Part shown: piece after piece, positions 41,901 to 48,918 of the stretch
How the letters are laid out: the number at the start of each line of letters is the position of its first letter
Position numbering within the stretch: the stretch's first letter is position 1
NCBI GenBank assembly: GCA_018333785.1
Contig: JAGXSU010000201.1
Span: 1-53,333 of the forward strand
Origin: Methylomicrobium sp.
GTDB lineage: Bacteria > Pseudomonadota > Gammaproteobacteria > Methylococcales > Methylomonadaceae
DNA length: 53,333 nt
Direction of reading: 5' to 3'
Translations under genes and position numbers: made by a program
The notes under the pieces: model-generated
What the model saw: only the letters and a program-made list of their open reading frames with translations
Database searches by the model: none
What the model was told of the DNA's origin: nothing

Positions 41901-44199
41901 TCCACGCATTTCCTAGTTGCGCGATGACCTCGGATTTTTTGGCCTTTGCGCTATGTAATTCAAGGCAATGATTGCCTAAACCAACCTGATGCAAACGGCG
42001 ATAAACCACCTCTAAAGCCGCTGTTTTTTCTGATACAAACAATACGGTTTTTCCCGTTGCCAATAGCTGTGAAATCATATTGGTAATCGTCTGGCTTTTG
42101 CCTGTGCCGGGCGGACCGATTAAGACAAAGTCTTTACCGGCTTCGGCGGCATAAACAGCGGCCATTTGCGAACTATCAGCCAGTAGTGGAATAAAGGTAT
42201 CTTTAGGGTGGCGGGTAGCATCTAGTTGCCTGGGATCTGGGAATTCACCGCCTGCACCGGAATACATATGCCGAGGATTCTCAATGAGATGCTTAACCAC
42301 TGGACTATCTTTTAAGGCATCAACCCGTTCACAAAGGTCTTTCCACATCAGATATTTTGCAAATGAAAAGGTAGAAACCACTGCTCCCTCGTCTACTTCC
42401 CAGCCAGGAATATCTTTTATCTTAATCCGGAGAATATTCAGGATGCGCCTTATGTCCAAGCCAGATGTATCGGTGGGCAAATCTCCTTCTAACTCGGGGA
42501 TGTCCAGATCAAAGTCTTGTTTCAGCATTTCCAGTAAGGTAGGGTTAAAGCGAGGCTCATCCTCATGCGCTTGCAATTGAAACCCTGAATTTACACTTTT
42601 ACGGGTAATTTCAATCGGAATTAGAATTAGAGGAGCTCTATAAACACGCTGGGCATCTTTTCCGTTGGTCCAGTTTAAAAAGCCTAAGGCAATATATAGA
42701 ATATTGGCCCCACCCTCTTGAATCGATTCCTTTGCTGTGCGGTACAGTTCCAATAAATCCTTGGTGAGTTTTTGGCTTTCAGCATTAGCAATCAACTCTT
42801 TTTTAGCTAAATGACGTTGTAATTGTTCCTTCAGCAAACCTTCCTGATGCTGTTGCAAATGCAATTGCTCCGAACGCGGATCGCTGGCAAGCTTTAAAGT
42901 ATCAAGCGATATAATCTTAAACTTTTGATTGTCTGCCAGCATATCCTCAAGACTGGCCAAGTCGGTGCAATTGATTTCAATTGCTCGATTGCGATTGGTG
43001 AAATTTAACAAGCGATTACGCATCGTTAAATCCAATAACTGGCGTTTCCAGTTTTCTATACGGGCTTCCGGGGTGTCTAAAACGACCTCAGAGGAATCAA
43101 TAACATGATAGCTACCTTCAGGTACGTCGGTGATAATTTCAAGGGGCAATTCCACCTTATCAACAATAACATTTGCCTGATAGTCACCCACTAATTCTCT
43201 ATCCGATAACGGTTTAATCCTTGCGGATCGTGCACGTTTAATGTCAATGGCCAGAACAAAATCCGCATCATTCGTTAATTTATCTTCCGCATCCTGTTTG
43301 GCCAGGCTAAATTTCGCCGGTGGTTTATGAGTACAAAAAGTGGTTTCAAAAACGATTAATTCATTCAATTGACAGCGTTTTCGCAAGGCTTGAACGTCGT
43401 AAATCACTACCGAAGAAAGGTCTTCATCACTCAACCAACAGCCCGTAAACGCATGCCCTTTGGTGAATATCACTAAAGCGTTTAGTCCTGCTTGCTCAAG
43501 ACAAGAAGCGAATAGTAACGCGCTATCCAAACAGGTCGCCAGACGCGTTTCTGCAATTTTAGAAGGCAAGCGGACCCGCTGCCCTTCATCTTCAAAACTG
43601 GCAGGAGGATTCGCGTAACTTAAATCGAGCTTGCACACCGCATTCCATATCGCACTCACTAGAACCGCCACACGTTTGGGGCTTTTAGACTGATAGCCTT
43701 CTATCGAGGCGGTCTGATCACTCGCTTGTAGAATCTTGGAAGCATCGCGTAAAACGCTTTGGACTGCCGCATCGTTTGGCTGTACAAACGCGGCCAAAAT
43801 TTCAGGTAATATTCGCGTACCGACCCATTCATCTTTCGCTAATAACTCAACTTGTTCTATTTTGGTGTCAAGTATTTCTGAACCGGATTTGAGTGTAAAT
43901 TGCATTTCACCCAGCACTGATTCATTAATGGCTCGAAAAAAATCAGCATTGAGCTCAACACGGATATCGTCCAGAATCATTTGTGACTCAGCTGCCAGCT
44001 TATCAATATGCCAAGTGCGCTTATGTAAAAAAGTCGGAGAACCAGTCAAAACTAATTCAAGATCATGATAGTTTTGTTTACTACTGTTCCTTAACTCAAT
44101 TTCAGAAATTAAGGGCATTGAGTTTTGCTGAAATGCCAAGTTAAGTTTCGGCATAACTGAGGTAATGATCATTATTTTATCTGACATTTTAATATCCAT
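38977..44199 (-). CDS. DUF4011-helicase-Vsr protein, Hhe-like antiphage defence protein
   Basis: A 1740-residue protein. Residues about 1-260 include a transglutaminase-like segment with Cys223 in ATCLDSALLFASC and His249 in TKGHAFTGCW. DUF4011 follows (WKRQLLDLTMRNRLLNFTNRNR, near 378-400). A superfamily-1 helicase has Walker A GPPGTGKS at 695-702, Walker B FDEAS (Asp1335-Glu1336), GDPKQLSPSSFF, LNWHYRS and a C-terminal RRLNVAVTRAKE motif. The end carries a Vsr/MTES_1575-type nuclease with PFEQ, FRIDLGV and SAVECDG (about residue 1674). This order matches the single-gene Hhe system as I recall it. It stands alone between long intergenic gaps. Confidence 0.88.
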   Translation of the reverse strand: MDIKMSDKIMIITSVMPKLNLAFQQNSMPLISEIELRNSSKQNYHDLELVLTGSPTFLHKRTWHIDKLAAESQMILDDIRVELNADFFRAINESVLGEMQFTLKSGSEILDTKIEQVELLAKDEWVGTRILPEILAAFVQPNDAAVQSVLRDASKILQASDQTASIEGYQSKSPKRVAVLVSAIWNAVCKLDLSYANPPASFEDEGQRVRLPSKIAETRLATCLDSALLFASCLEQAGLNALVIFTKGHAFTGCWLSDEDLSSVVIYDVQALRKRCQLNELIVFETTFCTHKPPAKFSLAKQDAEDKLTNDADFVLAIDIKRARSARIKPLSDRELVGDYQANVIVDKVELPLEIITDVPEGSYHVIDSSEVVLDTPEARIENWKRQLLDLTMRNRLLNFTNRNRAIEINCTDLASLEDMLADNQKFKIISLDTLKLASDPRSEQLHLQQHQEGLLKEQLQRHLAKKELIANAESQKLTKDLLELYRTAKESIQEGGANILYIALGFLNWTNGKDAQRVYRAPLILIPIEITRKSVNSGFQLQAHEDEPRFNPTLLEMLKQDFDLDIPELEGDLPTDTSGLDIRRILNILRIKIKDIPGWEVDEGAVVSTFSFAKYLMWKDLCERVDALKDSPVVKHLIENPRHMYSGAGGEFPDPRQLDATRHPKDTFIPLLADSSQMAAVYAAEAGKDFVLIGPPGTGKSQTITNMISQLLATGKTVLFVSEKTAALEVVYRRLHQVGLGNHCLELHSAKAKKSEVIAQLGNAWSSVNISGINWEKEAARLALVRSDLNNYVERLHYRYPNGLTPHQAMGVVIKYRDVPVVKLHWQSPEEHSLEAFEALHEISNRIDANSVELEGIGLDVFSAIATGEWSPSWQSEVLGLAGTLGQQVKSLEHASNDYAQQLRLTVSIQSFLQLIALQKVAQLLPDAFAENYGFGFSSQGAMQRKELLELIALIEQFQQKMASVKNPVKRSVLDCELEELKNKWQEAEEKWFFAKWLGKRAVKKSLGKNIGKKIHAESLLDDFNTLIEAKQLYGNITKYQHLSSVIGKHWDGVDSDIAWIRSACFWLDGMLRALANLSEDTENAIAYKQRIGQLVVEQNELLECNAPIGAKGTAYLEQFSLFQQLTGQLASVIGSQATDIVKPVEKMDFFHAVIQQCDAWLTHKHKLRYWCAWRNVRQDAISAGLGSLVDGIEQGYTQGLSAKELLLVNYSRWWVNSVVDHDDVLKNFIPAEHRQKIETYHHLDADFMQLTQDYVRALLAAGIPKAQDIEKGSDWGVLAREIQKKTRHMPLRQLMSQMPDVITKLTPCVMMSPMSIAQYLTANSKVFDVVIFDEASQINVPDAIGAVARAKQAIVVGDPKQLSPSSFFARKSGGEDEYSDDFEEDMESILDECLAANIPCMNLNWHYRSRCESLITFSNHKYYGGKLVTFPNNDTRGMSVHYHPIDSIYKEGQNRINRGEAEAIVEDIVAKLRQPKFNKSIGIVTFNTEQQKLIADLFEVARSQYPEIEPHFSEDKFDSVFVKNLESVQGDERDLIYFSITFGKDASGKLSMNFGPMNQAGGTRRLNVAVTRAKEEMHLFACLKPEQIDLSRTGAEGIRDLKHFLEYAQRGVSALTGVVGKPGGFFDSPFEQAVAEKLHSKGWVTHSQVGVSGFRIDLGVINPDAPGQYLSAVECDGASYHSSATARDRDFLREQVLRGLGWEVLRIWSTDWWIDADSALNRIDEQLHKLLTKYRTEV

Positions 44200-44573
44200 T
44201 TGGTGATACGCGCTAAGGTACTTTATTTTTTAAATGCATGGAAATTAGAATCAACGTCATCAGGTCTTTCATTTTGCAATCACTAAATTGAAATCCCGGG
44301 AACACCGGCTTTTTTCGGTCATGCACGGCTTCGGCTTCAACGATAAAATGCGGCGAATGCATAAAAAGGCCAGATTACGGTTTTTGCAAACTGATGAATT
44401 TCTCTTATGCTGTCGTGCGTAAAAAATTCACACTTAATTTATCAAAATAAGCAATCACATAGAGTTTTCTATATCATTGATATAAATAGATAATATATAT
44501 TGCGCTTTTTGAAATTAGTCTTAATTTCAGGCTGAATTGAAAGGAATGGCGCCCGAGTGCGACAAAACTATGA

Positions 44574-44722
44574 ATCATCATTTTCGGAGCAGCGGTATGG
44601 GACAAACCAGCGGATGAATTGGGTGGTAAAATCGTCAGTCTGGGTGAAGCGGAACACAAGATGATCTATTGGCGACCGGGGTCATTGACAGCTGCGGCAG
44701 AGGTATTCTGCCTGCATATACA
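44574..44722 (+). pseudogene. Possible protein-coding remnant cut by repeat copy B
   Basis: About 50 codons after an in-frame TGA read IIIFGAAVWDKPADELGG, then KIVSLGEAEHKMIYWRPG, with protein-like composition. The frame then runs straight into the 130-bp repeat. There is no start codon with a ribosome-binding site. I read it as a possible relic interrupted by the repeat. It could be chance. Confidence 0.25.
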
Positions 44723-44852
44723 CATCGTAGATCGAAATTCGATACCGAGGTGCCCGTCAAAGGACGCCGTAAATACATTCCTATAGGCTCTATGCCGAAC
44801 AACCCGTTGCCTCCTAAAGGCACTGTCGAAATTTGAAGTGCGAAAGGTATAA
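44723..44852. repeat. 130-bp dispersed repeat, copy B
   Basis: Same length and same segment order as copy A at 28289-28418, starting CATCGTAGATCGAAATTCG and ending GAAGTGCGAAAGGTATAA, with scattered substitutions and compensating one-base length changes. Both copies have the same orientation relative to the window. It lies about 60 bases upstream of the VTT-flavoprotein gene. Confidence 0.8.
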
Positions 44853-44915
44853 CTCAAACCGGGCTGTAGTTACACTTTCTCCATTCAGTTATTAACCCTA
44901 CGGCGGGAGGCCGTT

Positions 44916-47066
44916 ATGAACACCTCAAAAATTATTTTCTTCGTGATTATCGCCGTACTGATTTCGGCCTTTTTTGCCTTTGACCTGCAATATTATTTAA
45001 CCCTGGACAGCTTGAAAACCCAGCAGGCCGGTATTGATCAGTATCGGCAAGCCAACCCACTGTTAGCGGTGGCGCTCTATGCTCTGTTATACATTGTGGT
45101 AACGGCGCTATCGCTACCCGGCGCGGCGATTTTGACCCTGGCCGGCGGCGCGGTATTCGGCGTGTTCTGGGGTACGCTGATCGTCTCGTTCGCTTCCAGC
45201 ATCGGTGCGACACTGGCATTTTTGGCCGCACGGTTTTTATTACGGGACTGGGTCAACGCTAAATTCAGTGCGCGCTTGCAGGCCATTGATGAAGGGATCA
45301 ATAGAGACGGCGCCTTGTATTTGTTCACCTTGCGCTTGGTGCCGGTATTTCCGTTTTTCTTGATCAATCTGGCCATGGGCTTGACGCCGATTAAAACGCG
45401 CACCTTTTACTGGGTCAGTCAGGTCGGCATGCTGTCCGGTACTGTCGTCTATGTTAATGCCGGAACTCAGTTGGCAAAAATCGATTCCTTATCCGGTATC
45501 CTCTCCCCTGCTCTGCTAGGCTCGTTTGCCTTGCTGGGTCTTTTTCCCTGGGTAGCGACAAAAATGCTCGATTTTTTCAATGCACGCAAAATTTATGCGG
45601 ACTGGCCTGAACCCGATCGTTTCGACAACAACCTGCTGGTGATTGGTGCCGGTTCGGGCGGTTTGGTGTCGGCTTATATTGCTGCGGCCGTTAAAGCCAG
45701 AGTGACCCTGATCGAAAAACATAAAATGGGCGGTGACTGTTTGAATACGGGCTGCGTGCCGTCCAAGGCGCTAATTCGTTCGGCTAAACTGCTGTCTCAT
45801 ATCAAACGCGCGCCGGAGTTCGGCATCGCTAAAGCCGAGGCTGAATTTGATTTCGCCGCCGTGATGGAGCGGGTGCAACAGGTGGTCAAAACCGTAGCAC
45901 CGCACGATTCCATCGAACGCTATACTGAGCTGGGCGTGGAGGTCATTGAAGGCTCGGCCAAAATCGTTTCGCCCTGGGCCGTTGAAGTCACCACTGCCGA
46001 TGGCGTCAAAACCATCACCAGCCGTTCGATTATTATCGCTGCCGGTGCCCAACCTTTTGTACCGCCGATTCCAGGCTTGGACAATGTCGATTATCTGACT
46101 TCGGATAACGTCTGGAACTTGCGCGAATTGCCCAAACGATTGCTGGTGCTGGGCGGCGGGCCGATTGGCTGCGAATTGTCGCAAACCTTCGCCCGCTTGG
46201 GCAGTCAGGTTACTCAGGTGGAAATGGCACCGCGCATCATGGTACGGGAAGATGCGGATGTGTCGGAAATTGTCCAAGCCCGCTTCGAAGCGGAAGGCGT
46301 GGCGGTCAAAGTCAATCACACTGCAAAGGAATTCATCGTCGAAAATGGCGAACAATTTCTGCTGGCGGAAACAGACGGGCAAATCGTCAGAATCGCGTTT
46401 GATAAAGTCTTGCTCGCCATCGGCCGTGCTGCCAATATCGAGGGTTACGGCGTCGAGGAACTAGGCATTGCCCTGTCGCCGCGCAAGACCCTGGAAACCA
46501 ACCCATTCCAGCAAACAAACTACCCCAACATCTTCGCCGTCGGCGATGTGGCAGGACCCTATCAATTTACCCACACTGCCGCGCATCAGGCCTGGTATGC
46601 GGCAGTCAATGCCTTGTTCGGCCAGTTCAAGAAATTTCGCACCGATTACTCGGTGATTCCCTGGTCGACTTTTACCGACCCGGAAGTCGCCCGCGTCGGC
46701 CTGAACGAGCAAGAAGCGCAGGTGCAAAACATCGCCTATGAAGTATCGACTTATGGCATATACGAACTGGATCGTGCCATTGCCGACGGCGAAGCCCACG
46801 GCTTTGTCAAAGTGTTGACAGTACCTGGCAAGGATAAAATCCTTGGCGTGACCATCGTGGGCGAACATGCCGGCGACTTGTTGGCCGAATTCGTACTGGC
46901 GATGAAACACGGTATCGGCCTGAATAAAATCCTCGGCACTATCCATATCTATCCGACGATGGCCGAAGCAAACAAGTACGTCGCCGGCGTCTGGAAGCGC
47001 AATCATGCTCCCAAAGTTTTACTGGAATGGGTAGGCCGTTATCATGCCTGGCGGAGAAACGCTTAG
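44916..47066 (+). CDS. VTT (DedA/TVP38-type) membrane domain fused to a MerA/Lpd-like flavoprotein disulphide reductase
   Basis: A 716-residue fusion. Residues about 1-225 form five to six helices of the TVP38/TMEM64 (VTT) family, with the conserved GAAILTLAGGAVFG and RLVPVFPFFLINLAMGLT. Residues about 238-716 are a class I pyridine nucleotide-disulphide reductase: FAD motif VIGAGSGGLVSA, redox pair Cys275 and Cys280 in CLNTGCVPSK, NAD motif VLGGGPIGCELSQTF, FAVGDVAGPYQFTH, and the C-terminal IHIYPTMAE in place of the usual HxHPTxSE. The extra metal-binding N-terminal domain and C-terminal Cys pair of MerA are absent. It could reduce a dithiol or quinone at the membrane. A GGGAGG ribosome-binding site precedes the ATG. 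Confidence 0.92.
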   Translation: MNTSKIIFFVIIAVLISAFFAFDLQYYLTLDSLKTQQAGIDQYRQANPLLAVALYALLYIVVTALSLPGAAILTLAGGAVFGVFWGTLIVSFASSIGATLAFLAARFLLRDWVNAKFSARLQAIDEGINRDGALYLFTLRLVPVFPFFLINLAMGLTPIKTRTFYWVSQVGMLSGTVVYVNAGTQLAKIDSLSGILSPALLGSFALLGLFPWVATKMLDFFNARKIYADWPEPDRFDNNLLVIGAGSGGLVSAYIAAAVKARVTLIEKHKMGGDCLNTGCVPSKALIRSAKLLSHIKRAPEFGIAKAEAEFDFAAVMERVQQVVKTVAPHDSIERYTELGVEVIEGSAKIVSPWAVEVTTADGVKTITSRSIIIAAGAQPFVPPIPGLDNVDYLTSDNVWNLRELPKRLLVLGGGPIGCELSQTFARLGSQVTQVEMAPRIMVREDADVSEIVQARFEAEGVAVKVNHTAKEFIVENGEQFLLAETDGQIVRIAFDKVLLAIGRAANIEGYGVEELGIALSPRKTLETNPFQQTNYPNIFAVGDVAGPYQFTHTAAHQAWYAAVNALFGQFKKFRTDYSVIPWSTFTDPEVARVGLNEQEAQVQNIAYEVSTYGIYELDRAIADGEAHGFVKVLTVPGKDKILGVTIVGEHAGDLLAEFVLAMKHGIGLNKILGTIHIYPTMAEANKYVAGVWKRNHAPKVLLEWVGRYHAWRRNA

Positions 47067-47342
47067 GATAGGGCCACAAATAACTTCCCGAAATTTGGAT
47101 CGTGCCTAGTCAAAATAAGACAGCGCTGATGCAGCAGAATGGGCAACGCAAAACCCAATTACCGAGGTTGGTGATAGAGATTTTTTTAATAATCCTCTTT
47201 AAATGCTGTTTAGCAAAATTCAAACGTTTGCAAAACGTCAAAGTTTGGCGGCATCGTCTCTGCATCTTTTATAATATCAGCGCTGGCTAACTTGAAGACC
47301 CCTATCTACAAGGTTTTTGTATCACCATTAATCACATCGCCT
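47067..47342. other. Convergent intergenic region
   Basis: It lies between the VTT-flavoprotein and the convergent small secreted-protein gene. Short open frames here have no support. A CAAACGTTTG palindrome lies near 47220. No strong terminator was identified. Confidence 0.4.
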
Positions 47343-47633
47343 TCAGCGATAATAGGCATGTGGCGTTATGTAATATCGGTTTCTGTAGTCAGGATAGGCG
47401 TCATAATAACGAGGGCCTGCGTAAGCTGGAAAATAGCGGTTCCGAACATAAGGCCGATATCTGTTATACCTGCCATGAATACCTTGTCGGAAATGATTGC
47501 CGCCATGAAATCCAGGATCCGAGTATCCGCCACCGTTCCGGTAATAACCACTTGCCTTGGCCTGCTGGCTAAAGCCCAACGCGGACAAGACCAAGGCCAG
47601 CATGAAGAGATGTAACAGTTTGTTGCTGCGCAT
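47343..47633 (-). CDS. Small secreted Tyr/Arg/Gly-rich protein
   Basis: A 96-residue protein. The signal peptide ends at AKA-SG near residue 27. The mature 69 residues are very rich in Tyr, Arg and Gly (GYYRNGGGYSDPG, RYNRYRPYVRNRYFPAY), a low-complexity, probably unstructured composition. A perfect AGGAGGT ribosome-binding site six bases before the ATG selects this frame over the frames on the opposite strand. Function is unknown; an envelope-associated or surface peptide is likely. Confidence 0.72.
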   Translation of the reverse strand: MRSNKLLHLFMLALVLSALGFSQQAKASGYYRNGGGYSDPGFHGGNHFRQGIHGRYNRYRPYVRNRYFPAYAGPRYYDAYPDYRNRYYITPHAYYR

Positions 47634-47835
47634 AATAAACCTCCTTCGGTTTTCTTACGCCTGCACTTTATATTTCAAGCTCTGAATTCAGCCTGAACAC
47701 CAGACAATTTAAGAACGATAACCCTGGCGTCCATAGAATCCAAAAACTTCAGGCGATCCGGACTTTATGCATTCGCGGATTCGACTAACAAGTGCAATTC
47801 ATTTTAAGTGACCCAAAAGGAGGATCCACTTTGCT

Positions 47836-48918
47836 ATGACACACCTCATTATGCCTGCTGCCGAATCATTTAAACTGCTGAGCACCACTGACCAAATGGC
47901 TGTCATTGATGTCAGGTCAGAAATAGAATATGACAAGGCGCACTTTGGCAATACCTTAAATATGCCGATACTTTCGTATGCTCATCGTCATGACGTGGGC
48001 CTTACCTATAAGACCGAAGGCTCGGAAGCTGCCAAAGTACTTGGACACCAATTGGTCAGCGGCGATTATAAAGAGCGGATGATTCAGCAGTGGTGTGAGA
48101 CTATTAAAAGCCATCCCCAGCAACCTGCGTTAATCTTTTGTTGGCGCGGCGGGCTGCGCTCCCGATTGGCTCAGGATTGGATCTATCAAAACGGACTTGA
48201 AATTTTCCGGGTTGATTCCGGCTATAAAGGTTTAAGGCATGAGGCGCTTAAGGCGATAGAAAATCCTGCGCCCTTTGTGGTTTTGTCCGGCATGACCGGT
48301 TCGGGGAAAACCCGACTGGGTCACAAGCTACGCAATTTTGTTGATCTTGAAGCGCTTGCCAAGCACAGAGGCAGCGCTTTCGGGTCACATTTTGGCGCGA
48401 GTCAGCCCCAGCAAGCCACCTTTGAAAACTTGTTGGCACAATCTCTTTATCACGTTGCAGATAACTACGTAGTTGAGGATGAAAGCCCCAATATTGGCCG
48501 GTGTCATCTGCCGGACCTGTTTTATGCGCGCATGGTTTCCGCACCGATGGTGATGATCGAAACACCGGCCCGAAATCGGGCAATGGAAATTTTTAAAGAA
48601 TACATCCAGGCACCTGTAGCAGGCGGCATGCCCTTACCTGAGCTGGAAAACAGCTTTGCTAAAAATATCGAACGGATCAGAAACAAGCTGGGCGGCCTGG
48701 AGTGCAGCACTATTAAACAGTTGCTGTCACAATCATTCCAATTCGATGCACTGAATGAAGAATACACAGGCGCATATCTCGATTGGATTGAGCGCTTACT
48801 GACGCACTACTACGACAAACTGTATATCCATTCGCTTTCTTTAAAATCACGAAAAACCTTGTTTACAGGTTCCTGGCAAGACTGTCTGGACTATTTAACG
48901 CAGCTGCATCATGAATAA
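47836..48918 (+). CDS. mnmH: tRNA 2-selenouridine synthase
   Basis: A 360-residue protein of the MnmH (SelU/YbbB) family. The N-terminal rhodanese domain (about 1-130) has the catalytic Cys102 in FCWRGGLRSR. The C-terminal P-loop domain has GMTGSGKTRL near residue 152. It converts 2-thiouridine at the wobble position of certain tRNAs to 2-selenouridine through a geranylated intermediate, using selenophosphate. The next gene, selD, makes selenophosphate and overlaps it by eight bases, so the two are coupled. An AGGAGG element lies 12 bases before the ATG, a long spacing. Confidence 0.95.
   Translation: MTHLIMPAAESFKLLSTTDQMAVIDVRSEIEYDKAHFGNTLNMPILSYAHRHDVGLTYKTEGSEAAKVLGHQLVSGDYKERMIQQWCETIKSHPQQPALIFCWRGGLRSRLAQDWIYQNGLEIFRVDSGYKGLRHEALKAIENPAPFVVLSGMTGSGKTRLGHKLRNFVDLEALAKHRGSAFGSHFGASQPQQATFENLLAQSLYHVADNYVVEDESPNIGRCHLPDLFYARMVSAPMVMIETPARNRAMEIFKEYIQAPVAGGMPLPELENSFAKNIERIRNKLGGLECSTIKQLLSQSFQFDALNEEYTGAYLDWIERLLTHYYDKLYIHSLSLKSRKTLFTGSWQDCLDYLTQLHHE

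Larger units (their letters stand above)
44200..44915. other. Intergenic region with gene scrap and repeat copy B
   Basis: About 715 bases. The helicase-nuclease promoter must lie in the first part. A possible gene fragment is at 44574-44722 and repeat copy B at 44723-44852. A GGGAGG ribosome-binding site before 44916 serves the VTT-flavoprotein gene. Confidence 0.5.

Noticed and set aside
44916-47066. Calling the fusion a mercuric reductase
   Set aside because: The heavy-metal-associated domain and C-terminal cysteine pair of MerA are absent; only the general disulphide-reductase core is shared.
47292-47615. 107-codon plus-strand frame
   Set aside because: It is antisense to the small secreted-protein gene, which has a perfect ribosome-binding site and signal peptide.
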